Positions 54,280 to 63,040 of a DNA stretch of 64,000 nt are shown here, piece after piece. Each line of letters opens with the position of its first letter. Within the stretch, counting starts at the first letter, position 1. The position numbers and the translations under genes are program-made. The DNA is from Bacteroidota bacterium (lineage in GTDB: Bacteria > Bacteroidota > Ignavibacteria > Ignavibacteriales > Ignavibacteriaceae): contig JADFPP010000001.1 in NCBI GenBank assembly GCA_022562275.1, positions 1-64,000 of the forward strand. Reading direction: 5' to 3'. Under the pieces are notes generated by a model that did not search any database, was not told where the DNA came from, and saw only the letters and a program-made list of their open reading frames with translations.

Positions 54280-56091
54280 TTATACAAAATGTTTTGTTTC
54301 CGATTCGCTGTAAATCTTTTCAAAAAGATTCTGGTATTTGTCTCTAATTATTCTTCTTTTAAGTTTTGATGTTGGTGTAAGTTCACCAGTTTCAACAGAC
54401 CACTCATCTTCAATTAAAGCAAACTTTTTAATTTGCTGTATTTTACCAAATCGTTCATTATAATGACTAACATCTTCCCATATCCTGTTTTTAACATCCG
54501 CCGAATTAACAATTTCTTTTTTAGTGAAGAGATTTAACTCTTTCTTCTTTGCCCAATATTTTATGAATTTAAAATTTGGGATGACCAGCGCTGCTGTAAA
54601 ATTCCTGTTTTCACCAATAACCATTATCTGCTCGATGAATAATGATTCCTTCATCTTATTTTCGATTGGCTGCGGAGCAATAAATTTTCCACCGGATAGT
54701 TTAAATATTTCTTTAATTCTGTCAGTTATTTTTAGAAATTTTCCATCTACCAACTCACCTACATCGCCTGTATGGAACCATCCCTCTTCATCGATTGCTT
54801 CCTTAGTAAAATCAGGTCTTTTGTAATATCCTTTTGTAACATTAGGTCCTTTACAAAGAATTTCATTGTTTACACCTATTTTAACTTCAACGTTCGGTAA
54901 AGTAGGACCTACAGTCCCAATATAATTTCCCCCTTTTTCAAATCGATTACTTGTTATACCGGGTGAGGTCTCTGTAAGTCCGTATGCTTCAACTATTGGA
55001 ATTCCGGCAGCGTTAAATATTCTGCACAAACGGGGTTGAAGAGCAGCCGCACCACTCATAATTCCTATAATATTTCCCCCAAGGGCTTCTTTCCATTTTG
55101 AAAAAACTAATTTACGTGCTACACCAAGTCTTAAATTGTACAGCAAACTATTTTTCCCCTGAGGATGAAAATGATTTGCAAGATTTAAAGCCCAGCCGAA
55201 AATTGCTTTTTTCGCGACGGGTAATTCCCTGCCTTTAGCCATAATATTATCGTAGACCTTTTCGAGAACACGTGGTACGGTAACAAAAAAATTTGGTTTT
55301 ACATCTAAAAGATATTCACCAATTTTATCGGTACTCTCTACATAATAAACTGATGTTCCATTTGTCAAATAATAATAGGTTGCGGTTCGTTCGAAGATAT
55401 GACAAAGAGGTAAGAAACTAATTACTTTATGATTGAAATTAATCGGTAAAATATGAGTTAACGATTTAACATTACTTACAATATTTTTATGAGTAAGCAT
55501 TACACCTTTAGGTATGCCTGTTGTACCGGATGTATAAACAATTGTTGCAAGGTCTTCTTCGTCTATAGAATCTTTTATGCTATTTAACTTAGAAAGTAAG
55601 GATTGGTCTGCCAGACCAGATACTTCAGTCCAATGCGGTGCTCCGGCAACTTCATCAAAGGTATATACATCAATTTTCCAACTGATTCTTTTCTTTACTC
55701 TTCCAACCTTTTCCCAGAGTTCATTATCGCCAACAAATACCATTTTCACTTCTGAGTCTTCAAATATAAATTGGTAATTATCCTCACTCATATTGGGATA
55801 AAGTGGAACAACTACTCCGCCAACCTGTAATGTACCAAGATCGACTAAATTCCATTCGGCTCTGTTCCCGGAAATAATTGCAATCTTATCATCCTTTTTG
55901 ATCCCGATTTTAAGCAAGCCAAGACTAAAATTATCCACAATTTCTTTACACTCATTTATACTATGCTTACGCCATTCTCCTGTGGCTTTATCGCAGAGTG
56001 CATCCTCTTTAGGATAGGTTTTTTGCTGGTAAGGTATAATATCAATTAACCTCTTGATATCAGGAATTTTGGATTCCATTTCATACTCCAT
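54280..56091 (-). CDS. Long-chain acyl-CoA synthetase (AMP-forming)
   Basis: A 603-residue adenylate-forming ligase that makes fatty acyl-CoA from fatty acid, ATP and CoA. The P-loop motif TIVYTSGTTGIPKGVMLTHK, the adenylation motif GLTETSPGITSN and the hinge with GWFHTGDVGELVDGKFLKIT are in order. It heads the beta-oxidation run with a 53-base gap to fadN, and so likely activates its substrates. It starts at ATG 56091, with an ATG at 56079 as a minor alternative. Confidence 0.93.
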   Translation of the reverse strand: MEYEMESKIPDIKRLIDIIPYQQKTYPKEDALCDKATGEWRKHSINECKEIVDNFSLGLLKIGIKKDDKIAIISGNRAEWNLVDLGTLQVGGVVVPLYPNMSEDNYQFIFEDSEVKMVFVGDNELWEKVGRVKKRISWKIDVYTFDEVAGAPHWTEVSGLADQSLLSKLNSIKDSIDEEDLATIVYTSGTTGIPKGVMLTHKNIVSNVKSLTHILPINFNHKVISFLPLCHIFERTATYYYLTNGTSVYYVESTDKIGEYLLDVKPNFFVTVPRVLEKVYDNIMAKGRELPVAKKAIFGWALNLANHFHPQGKNSLLYNLRLGVARKLVFSKWKEALGGNIIGIMSGAAALQPRLCRIFNAAGIPIVEAYGLTETSPGITSNRFEKGGNYIGTVGPTLPNVEVKIGVNNEILCKGPNVTKGYYKRPDFTKEAIDEEGWFHTGDVGELVDGKFLKITDRIKEIFKLSGGKFIAPQPIENKMKESLFIEQIMVIGENRNFTAALVIPNFKFIKYWAKKKELNLFTKKEIVNSADVKNRIWEDVSHYNERFGKIQQIKKFALIEDEWSVETGELTPTSKLKRRIIRDKYQNLFEKIYSESETKHFV

Positions 56092-56374
56092 CTTCTCACT
56101 AAAATATTGACTTGAAAATATAAATTTAATTCGTAAATTGCAAGCGAAAATTCGCTATTAAAGAATATTTGCTGTAATTTAGGTTGCAAATAATTTGAAT
56201 ATTCTGATAAAACTAATTTGTTGATTTATATCACAAAACCCACTATATGAAACGAGCATGAAAAAAAATTTACACACTTCCGAAGGTTAGAAGAACTCCT
56301 TCGGAGAATACCTTTGGCAAAGAGAATGATTATAATGCGAGTTCCATATGTCCTTAATTTAAAATTATAAATAT
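56092..56374. promoter_or_regulatory. Divergent promoter region of ligase operon and XRE gene
   Basis: A 283-base gap separates the two divergent genes. GCGAAAATTCGC at 56144-56155 is a 12-base palindrome, about 50 bases from the ligase start, and could be an operator. A repeat lies at about 56275-56345: CTTCCGAAGG and CTCCTTCGGAG, then CGAGTTCCATATG, which recurs ahead of moaA. No gene is visible. Confidence 0.4.
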
Positions 56375-57880
56375 ATGAAGCCAACAAAAAATAACATAAA
56401 AATAATTTTTGGCTTAAAAGTTAAGCAGTTACGGCAGGAGAAAAGTCTCTCACTTTCTGCACTTGCAAAAAAAAGTGGTTTATCAGTTTCATATTTAAAT
56501 GAAATTGAAAGTGGTAAAAAATATCCAAAAGCTGATAAGATTGCAGAACTAGCATATGCACTTAAGGTTACTTACGATAAACTTGTCTCTCTTAAACTAA
56601 CAAGAAATCTTGCTCCGCTTGGTGAACTTCTCGAATCTAATATTTTTGAGCAGCTTCCACTCGTTCATTACGGTATAGATATTAACAAGCTGATTGTTAT
56701 AATGGCAAATGCGCCGCTCCAATTAAGTGCACTTGTTACTACACTTATTGATATGGCGAAAAGTTCGGAATTAAGTCGGAATAATTTTTCAAGAACTGCT
56801 TTAAGAACATATAAAGAATTTAATGAGAATTACTTCCCTGATTTGGAAAAAGCAGTGGAAATGTTTTCGCAAAAATATAATCTTAAATCAGACTTTCCCA
56901 TAAATTCATCAGAGCTTTTTAAGATACTGGAAGACAAGTTTGAATATAAAGTGGATATGAAAAAATTGAGTGAGCATCCTGAACTTTCGGAAGTGCGCGG
57001 TTTGTTTGTACCAGGGCAAAAGAATGTTCTGCTGCTAAATAAAAAACTTTCTGATCCACAAAAAACTTTTATTTTGGGAAAAGAATTGGCGTACAAATTC
57101 CTCAAAATCAGCGATCGTTCATACGCATATACTGGTTCAAGAGTTGATTCTTTCGATCAGCTTCTTAATAATCTTAATGCTTCATACTTTTCCACAGCAT
57201 TGATTATTAATAAAGATAAACTGATTAAAGACCTCAAATCATTTTTCGGCAAAGGTAAATGGGATGGCAGAGAATTTCTTAAATTAATTAAAGTATACAA
57301 TTCCACACCGGAAATGTTCATTCAAAGATTAGCCAGTCTTTCTTCAAAGTTTCTTGATCTTCACCAGTTTTTCTTTTTAAGATTTAACACAGCTATTGGT
57401 ACAAACAAATACAGTTTAACAAAGGAGCTTCGGCTAAACACAAACGAAAACCCCGGCGGCTACCAGAGTGTAGAACATTACTGCCGCAGATGGATTTCAA
57501 TCGGTGTGCTTAAAGAACTTGAGGAAAAAATAAACAAAAATAAAAAGTATGATAAGCCGGTAATAGGAATTCGGAAATCTCAGTTTTATAATTCGGGGGA
57601 CCAGTATCTCACTATTTCTATTGCACGAATAAATAAAATGATTGATGATAATTTATCGAGTGTAACAATTGGTTTTTTAGTAAACGATAAACTTAAACAG
57701 ATTATTAAATTCTGGAATGACCCGAAGATAAAGGTTAAAGTAGTAAATGATACTTGCGAGAGATGCGTGATTGCTGATTGCAAAGAACGGATTGCACCGC
57801 CCGTTGCTGCGGAAGAAAAAACTAAATTTGATAACATCAAAACTGCGTTAGAAAAGTTGATGAATGAATTGCAGAACTAG
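56375..57880 (+). CDS. XRE-family regulator with ImmA/IrrE-like and short-chain acyl-CoA-type C-terminal domain
   Basis: A 501-residue protein. The N-terminal HTH (LRQEKSLSLSALAKKSGLSV and SYLNEIESGKKYPKADKIAE, residues about 16-60) is followed by an IrrE/ImmA-like region with FILGKELAYKFL near residue 230, where the usual HExxH zinc site is degenerate. The C-terminal domain has a cysteine cluster CERCVIADCKE. Regulators of this build control short-chain acyl-CoA and acetate metabolism. Here it is divergent from the fad operon and probably controls it, perhaps in response to acyl-CoA. That role is inferred. Confidence 0.78.
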   Translation: MKPTKNNIKIIFGLKVKQLRQEKSLSLSALAKKSGLSVSYLNEIESGKKYPKADKIAELAYALKVTYDKLVSLKLTRNLAPLGELLESNIFEQLPLVHYGIDINKLIVIMANAPLQLSALVTTLIDMAKSSELSRNNFSRTALRTYKEFNENYFPDLEKAVEMFSQKYNLKSDFPINSSELFKILEDKFEYKVDMKKLSEHPELSEVRGLFVPGQKNVLLLNKKLSDPQKTFILGKELAYKFLKISDRSYAYTGSRVDSFDQLLNNLNASYFSTALIINKDKLIKDLKSFFGKGKWDGREFLKLIKVYNSTPEMFIQRLASLSSKFLDLHQFFFLRFNTAIGTNKYSLTKELRLNTNENPGGYQSVEHYCRRWISIGVLKELEEKINKNKKYDKPVIGIRKSQFYNSGDQYLTISIARINKMIDDNLSSVTIGFLVNDKLKQIIKFWNDPKIKVKVVNDTCERCVIADCKERIAPPVAAEEKTKFDNIKTALEKLMNELQN

Positions 57881-57889
57881 TTCAATTAA

Positions 57890-58318
57890 TTACATTTTTT
57901 CATAATCTACTAATGCTTTCCTCACATCATCAGGAATAGGAACGGAAATACCGTGTTTATAATCGAAAGTTACCAATTTAGATAAGGCAGAAGCAGCAAT
58001 TTTATTTTCGTTTCCTTCTTCAATTACAATTAGGTTTTCGATATCACCACTTTTTTCTCCTATCCGGGGACAGCGTGTGTAAACAACAACTTTATCGCCA
58101 AGACAAATCTGATTTTTGTAATCAATCTCAATGCGCGCTATAATTGCCTCGAAATTTAAGTTATCTCGATCCCTCTTTAAAACCGCCCTAAAGTATGCAA
58201 ACCTTGCCTCTTCCAAAAAAGTTAAAAAGATTGCATTATTTACATGACCCATCGCATCAAGATCAGAAAATCTTACAGTAATATTTACTTTATGTTTGTA
58301 TAGTGATAACTCATCCAT
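57890..58318 (-). CDS. Acyl-CoA thioesterase, 4HBT family
   Basis: A 142-residue hot-dog protein with VRFSDLDAMGHVNNAIFLTF (aspartate in the DxxGHVNN motif) and ARIEIDYKNQICLGDKVVVY in the beta sheet. It converges on the regulator gene with a 9-base gap. Its substrates are acyl-CoAs or acyl-ACPs. Together with the fad genes it may release acyl-CoA products. Confidence 0.82.
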   Translation of the reverse strand: MDELSLYKHKVNITVRFSDLDAMGHVNNAIFLTFLEEARFAYFRAVLKRDRDNLNFEAIIARIEIDYKNQICLGDKVVVYTRCPRIGEKSGDIENLIVIEEGNENKIAASALSKLVTFDYKHGISVPIPDDVRKALVDYEKM

Positions 58319-58460
58319 AATAGTATTACTAAATTTTTATAAATATTTTTCTATAACACAAAATATAAACACATAAAATACAAAGTCACTAGTTTGTAAC
58401 TTTTAAATCAAGTTTCTCTTATATTAAAATAAACAATAGAATTTAATTCAATTACATACA

Positions 58461-59219
58461 ATGCAGAATAGAGAATTTCTTATTATTGCACATCGCGGGG
58501 AATCTTACGAAGCTCCTGAAAATACACTCGGTTCCGTAAAATTAGCCTGGGAAAGGGATGATGATGCTGTTGAAATTGATGTACAGTTAACAAAAGATGA
58601 GAAGATTATTGTAATTCACGACAGGACTACTTTACGAACAGGTGGTAAGTATAAAAGAATTGCTTCAAATAATTACGATGAGCTGTTAAAGATTGATGTC
58701 GGAAAATTTAAGGACGCTAAATGGAAAAATGAAAGAATCCCTTTATTAGATGAGGTGATTGATACTATTCCAAAAAATAAAATTCTATTTATTGAAATTA
58801 AAAATGATGAAAATATTCTTAAACCTTTAAAAAAACTTATCAAACAAAAAAATATGGAACCTGTTCAAATTAAGTTTATAGGCTTTGATATAAATACTAT
58901 GAAATTAATAAAAGATTCTTTGCCTAAATTTGAATCTTACTGGATAGTAGAAGGGAAATATTATAGGGGGAAATCTAATCTTGAAGAAACGATAGCAAAG
59001 TGTAAATCAGCCGGACTAGATGGCTTGGATGTTCAAGCAAAAATAATTTTAAGTAAAGAGGTAATCCAAACCGTGAAGAAATCTGATCTAAAAATATATA
59101 CCTGGACAGTTGACAATCCTGTGAGAGCAAAACAGTTATATCTGGATGGCATAGATGGGATTACTACTAACAGAGCTTCCTGGTTAAAAAATGAATTAAA
59201 AAAGAAAAATATTATTTAA
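58461..59219 (+). CDS. Glycerophosphodiester phosphodiesterase
   Basis: A 252-residue GDPD-type TIM barrel that cleaves glycerophosphodiesters to glycerol-3-phosphate and alcohol. Motifs are IAHRGESYEAPENTLGSVKL at residues 8-27 (HRG...ENT), VEIDVQLTKDEKIIVIHDRT with the metal glutamate, aspartate and histidine, and a final YTWTVDNPVRAKQLYLDGID. There is no signal peptide, so it acts in the cytoplasm. A single ATG start (58461) opens it. It is followed three bases later by the hydrolase gene region. Confidence 0.9.
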   Translation: MQNREFLIIAHRGESYEAPENTLGSVKLAWERDDDAVEIDVQLTKDEKIIVIHDRTTLRTGGKYKRIASNNYDELLKIDVGKFKDAKWKNERIPLLDEVIDTIPKNKILFIEIKNDENILKPLKKLIKQKNMEPVQIKFIGFDINTMKLIKDSLPKFESYWIVEGKYYRGKSNLEETIAKCKSAGLDGLDVQAKIILSKEVIQTVKKSDLKIYTWTVDNPVRAKQLYLDGIDGITTNRASWLKNELKKKNII

Positions 59220-59228
59220 GTTTTGGTT

Positions 59229-60209
59229 ATGGATAAAATAATAATAGGTGTGCACGGACTTGGGAATAAACCTCCGAGAGATATTTTAGAAAAGTGGTGG
59301 CAACAATCAATTGCGGAAGGACTAAAAAGAATTGGACATCCACGCAAAGAGTTTAATTTTGAGCTGGTTTATTGGGCAGATTCTCTACACCCAGTTCCCT
59401 TGAACCCGGATGAAACCGATAAGAGCAACGATTTATATTTAAGTGAGAGGTACGTACCTGCTTCTAAAAGAATAAAAAATAAGCCGAATGGCTTTAGAGA
59501 AAAATTTATGAATTTCTTCAAGAGACAGCGGGATAAGATTTTATTTAGTGAAAGGGTACATGTAAATTTTCCATCATTTACCGATCTGATTATCAAACAC
59601 TTTTTTAAAGACCTGGATATTTATTTTACACAAAAATGTGTTGAAGAAAATAAATCTGATTGTCTTGTAAAAGATATTATTCGTGAAATAATTACTAATG
59701 CGTTAAAAAAACACAAACGGAAGGATATATTATTAATTGCTCATTCAATGGGAACTATCGTTACCTATGATGTTTTAATTAATTCTGAACGTGATGTAAC
59801 TATTGATTCATTAGTTACAATTGGATCTCCCATTGGGGTTCCATTCATATTCGATAAATTAAAGAATGACTTTAATGTTGATCCGGATGATAATAGTAAA
59901 TTAAGAACTCCCGGGAATATTAAAACTGAGTGGATAAACATGGCAGATACTGAAGATAAAGTGGCAGGAAGTATGGATTTAAGTGAGTTATTTAAATTTA
60001 ATTCCAATAATGTTAAGCCTTCCTCGATGTTAGTTAATAATAATTACGAGAGTGAAGGCATTGAAAATCCGCACAAATCTTTTGGATACTTAAGGACACC
60101 TGAATTAGCTCAGATTATTGATGATTTCTTATGCCGCGGTAAGAGCAAAATTATCATCTGGATAAAAGGAAAGTTTGATACTATCAGATATAAGTTTTTA
60201 AGTTCCTAA
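59229..60209 (+). CDS. Alpha/beta hydrolase, lipase/esterase-like
   Basis: A 326-residue protein with LLIAHSMGTIVTYDVLINSE near residue 175, the serine nucleophile elbow (GxSxG variant AHSMG). The IIIGVHGLGNKPPRDILEKW start is a candidate oxyanion-hole strand. The catalytic histidine is not certain (HKSFGYLR near 282). A TTG at 59223 is possible, but ATG 59229 is the normal choice. It lies between GDPD and glpD, which suggests lipid breakdown to glycerol-3-phosphate. No signal peptide was seen. Confidence 0.65.
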   Translation: MDKIIIGVHGLGNKPPRDILEKWWQQSIAEGLKRIGHPRKEFNFELVYWADSLHPVPLNPDETDKSNDLYLSERYVPASKRIKNKPNGFREKFMNFFKRQRDKILFSERVHVNFPSFTDLIIKHFFKDLDIYFTQKCVEENKSDCLVKDIIREIITNALKKHKRKDILLIAHSMGTIVTYDVLINSERDVTIDSLVTIGSPIGVPFIFDKLKNDFNVDPDDNSKLRTPGNIKTEWINMADTEDKVAGSMDLSELFKFNSNNVKPSSMLVNNNYESEGIENPHKSFGYLRTPELAQIIDDFLCRGKSKIIIWIKGKFDTIRYKFLSS

Positions 60210-60325
60210 TTTCTTAGCGCTCTCTGCGTTTAAGATTTTGCGATCCCAGCCAACCGGCTGACAGGTTTGCGTGAAACAGAAACGCACTTATTCCTCGCAA
60301 AGCACGCATCAAAAAAAGTAAATAA
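60210..60325. repeat. GC-richer repeat between hydrolase and glpD
   Basis: TTCTTAGCGCTCTCTGCGTT near 60211 and AACCGGCTGACAGG near 60250 are repeat-like. The first resembles the TCTTGGAGTCTTTGTG family seen at 8897. No gene is visible in the 116 bases. Confidence 0.4.
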
Positions 60326-61885
60326 ATGTTAAATAGAGATAAAATAGTCCTGAAATTATCCGATAAATCCGAGCGATGGGATTTAATTATTATTGGCGGT
60401 GGTGCAACAGGAGTTGGTTCAGCCATAGATGCATCAGCACGAGGTTATAAGGTTTTATTATTAGAACAAAGTGATTTTGGTAAGGGCACATCAAGCAGAA
60501 GCACAAAACTAATTCACGGTGGTGTTCGATATTTAAAACAAGGCAACATCTCACTTGTGTTGGAAGCATTAAAAGAGCGTGGATTGCTCTGCCGGAATGC
60601 TCCACATCTTGTTCATAATATTGCTTTTGTTGTCCCGAATTATGAATGGTGGGAAGGAACATTTTATGGTGTAGGATTGAAGCTTTATGATATGCTTGCC
60701 GGCAAATATGGATTTGGTAAATCAGCATTACTTTCAATTGATGAAACTCTTGAACGCATTCCTACTTTAGAAACTGACGGTCTCAGAGGCGGGGTAGTAT
60801 ACTACGATGGTCAGTTTGATGATTCCCGGCTGCTTATAAATATGGTTCAAACTGCTGATGATCTTGGTGCTGATATTATTAATTACGTTAAGGTTACTTC
60901 GCTGATAAAACAGAACGATATAATAACAGGAGTTCTGACAAAAGATATTGAAACAGGAAATGAATTTGAACTGAAAGCCAAAGCGGTAATTAATGCAACC
61001 GGTGTTTTTTCTGATTCAGTTAGAAAAATGGATGAGAAAAATGTTAAACCTATTATCAGAGCGAGCCGGGGAACGCACATTGTATTAGATAAATCTTTCC
61101 TTCCCGGCGATAATGCAATTATGGTTCCGAACACTTCCGATGGACGAATACTTTTTGCGATTCCATGGCATAACAGGGTTGTGGTGGGAACAACAGACAT
61201 AGAAGTTGATACTGCAACACTTGAACCTGTTGCAACTGAAGACGAGATTGATTTTCTCTTAACAGCTGCATCAAAATACTTAGTGAAGGATCCATCACGA
61301 TTGGATATACTAAGTGTGTTTTCAGGTTTGCGACCCCTTGTTACTAATGGTGATGAAGAAAATACTGCCGCTATTTCAAGAGAACATACAGTTTTTATTT
61401 CACGAAGCGGATTGGTAACAATTGCAGGCGGCAAATGGACCACATACAGAAAAATGGCTGAAGACACAATTGATCAGGCGATAGAAGTTGCACAGTTAAA
61501 TTACAAACCACCGGTTACCGAAAATCTTCGTCTTCATGGAGCAACGACTAATAAAATAGAAAATGATGACTTTGCATTTTACGGTTCCGATGCCGGAAAA
61601 GTAGAAAAATTGTGCACTGATGAATCATTGAATAAAATACTTCATCCAAAGTTTAAAATAAGAGAAGGTGAAGTTGTGTGGAGCATAAGAAATGAAATGG
61701 CAAGAACCTTGGAAGATTTTTTAGCACGCCGTACCCGCACTTTGTTTTTAGATGCAAAGGCATCCATTGAAATGGCACCGAGAGTTGCAAAGTTGATGGC
61801 AAAGGAATTAAAAAAGAACCGCAAATGGGTGAAAGGACAAATTGATTCATATAACCTAATTGCAAAAGGGTATTTGGCTAATTAG
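60326..61885 (+). CDS. glpD: Glycerol-3-phosphate dehydrogenase, FAD-dependent
   Basis: A 519-residue flavoenzyme that oxidises glycerol-3-phosphate to dihydroxyacetone phosphate and donates electrons to quinones. The FAD-binding IIIGGGATGVGSAIDASARG near residue 20, the SSRSTKLIHGGVRYLKQGN motif, and a C-terminal domain (WSIRNEMARTLEDFLARRTR) are typical. It starts at ATG 60326. It follows the GDPD and hydrolase genes, which can feed it substrate. It ends just before a CCTGCC palindrome. Confidence 0.93.
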   Translation: MLNRDKIVLKLSDKSERWDLIIIGGGATGVGSAIDASARGYKVLLLEQSDFGKGTSSRSTKLIHGGVRYLKQGNISLVLEALKERGLLCRNAPHLVHNIAFVVPNYEWWEGTFYGVGLKLYDMLAGKYGFGKSALLSIDETLERIPTLETDGLRGGVVYYDGQFDDSRLLINMVQTADDLGADIINYVKVTSLIKQNDIITGVLTKDIETGNEFELKAKAVINATGVFSDSVRKMDEKNVKPIIRASRGTHIVLDKSFLPGDNAIMVPNTSDGRILFAIPWHNRVVVGTTDIEVDTATLEPVATEDEIDFLLTAASKYLVKDPSRLDILSVFSGLRPLVTNGDEENTAAISREHTVFISRSGLVTIAGGKWTTYRKMAEDTIDQAIEVAQLNYKPPVTENLRLHGATTNKIENDDFAFYGSDAGKVEKLCTDESLNKILHPKFKIREGEVVWSIRNEMARTLEDFLARRTRTLFLDAKASIEMAPRVAKLMAKELKKNRKWVKGQIDSYNLIAKGYLAN

Positions 61886-61907
61886 AAATAAGGAATTGCT
61901 GAACCGG

Positions 61908-61923
61908 CCTGCCTGCAGGCAGG
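61908..61923. repeat. CCTGCC palindrome after glpD, terminator-like
   Basis: CCTGCCTGCAGGCAGG, a perfect 16-base palindrome, is followed by TTGTTTTATTG. It can act as a terminator for glpD. It belongs to the family seen inside rlmB and ahead of moaA. Confidence 0.7.
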
Positions 61924-61992
61924 TTGTTTTATTGTTAAATTGTTGAAGGAAAACTATTTAAAAACAATTAAGCAATTCAACAATAAAATAAT

Positions 61993-63027
61993 TTAATTAT
62001 TAAACACTTCCCCTAATATATTAGCCGCTTTCTCTACATCGCTATCATCAACATCTAAATGAGTAATTGCTCTTAAAGTATCAACCGTTCCCTGCAAAAT
62101 CAGCAATCCGTTTTCTTTACATTTTATCATTGCTTCGCTTACCGTCATCGTTAATGGTTTGAAGAGTAAAATATTGGTATGAACCGAGTTCATATCTATT
62201 TCTAAATTATTAATATCATTAATTCTTTCCGCAAGAAATTTTGCACGGCGATGATCTTCTTTTAATCTTTCTATGTTATTCTGAAGTGCGTACAAACCCG
62301 CTGCAGCAAGAATTCCAACCTGTCTCATTCCCCCGCCCCAGGATTTACGTACTCTGTATGCCTCTTTTATAAATTCTTTTGTCCCGCCAATAATCGATCC
62401 GACTGGTGCACCTAAACCCTTTGAAAGACAACAGGAAATTGAATCGAAATGCGATGCGTATTCTTTTACGCTTATTCCTGTTTCAACCGAAGCATTCCAT
62501 AATCTTGCTCCATCTAAGTGAAAATAGAGATCATATTTTTTTGCAAGATTCTTCAACTCAATTATATTTTCCATCGGCAAGATTGTACCGCCTGCCCTGT
62601 TATGTGTATTTTCAACTTCAATTACTTTTGTGAGCGGCATATAGTACGCATCTTTTGGTCTGATGAGCGGTTCAACTTGTTCGGGATTCATAACTCCTAG
62701 ATTACCTTTTACCGTCATCAATTGAATTCCGCTTAACTTTGCAGGTGATCCGGATTCATAATTAAAAATATGTGAATCGATTTCACAAATAACCTCGTCG
62801 CCGGGATTAGTTAGCACATTTAAGCATATCTGATTCCCCATCATTCCGCTCGGAACATATAACGCGGCTTCTTTGCCGAGTAATTCTGCTGAATAATCTT
62901 CCAGCCTGTTAACGGTCGGGTCCTCCTTAAAAACATCATCGCCAACTTCGGCTTCATACATTGCTTTGCGCATTTCGGGAGATGGTTTTGTAACAGTATC
63001 GCTTCTTAAATCTATTATTTTATTCAT
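61993..63027 (-). CDS. ltaE: Low-specificity threonine aldolase
   Basis: A 344-residue PLP enzyme that splits threonine to glycine and acetaldehyde. Motifs are IDLRSDTVTKPSPEMRKAMY at the N-terminus, EVGDDVFKEDPTVNRLED, VENTHNRAGGTILPMENI, HLDGARLWNASVETGISVKE and SCCLSKGLGAPVGSIIGGTK with the PLP lysine. Length fits. It follows lnt on the same strand after a 13-base gap. Confidence 0.92.
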   Translation of the reverse strand: MNKIIDLRSDTVTKPSPEMRKAMYEAEVGDDVFKEDPTVNRLEDYSAELLGKEAALYVPSGMMGNQICLNVLTNPGDEVICEIDSHIFNYESGSPAKLSGIQLMTVKGNLGVMNPEQVEPLIRPKDAYYMPLTKVIEVENTHNRAGGTILPMENIIELKNLAKKYDLYFHLDGARLWNASVETGISVKEYASHFDSISCCLSKGLGAPVGSIIGGTKEFIKEAYRVRKSWGGGMRQVGILAAAGLYALQNNIERLKEDHRRAKFLAERINDINNLEIDMNSVHTNILLFKPLTMTVSEAMIKCKENGLLILQGTVDTLRAITHLDVDDSDVEKAANILGEVFNN

Positions 63028-63040
63028 AATGTTTTTTTTA

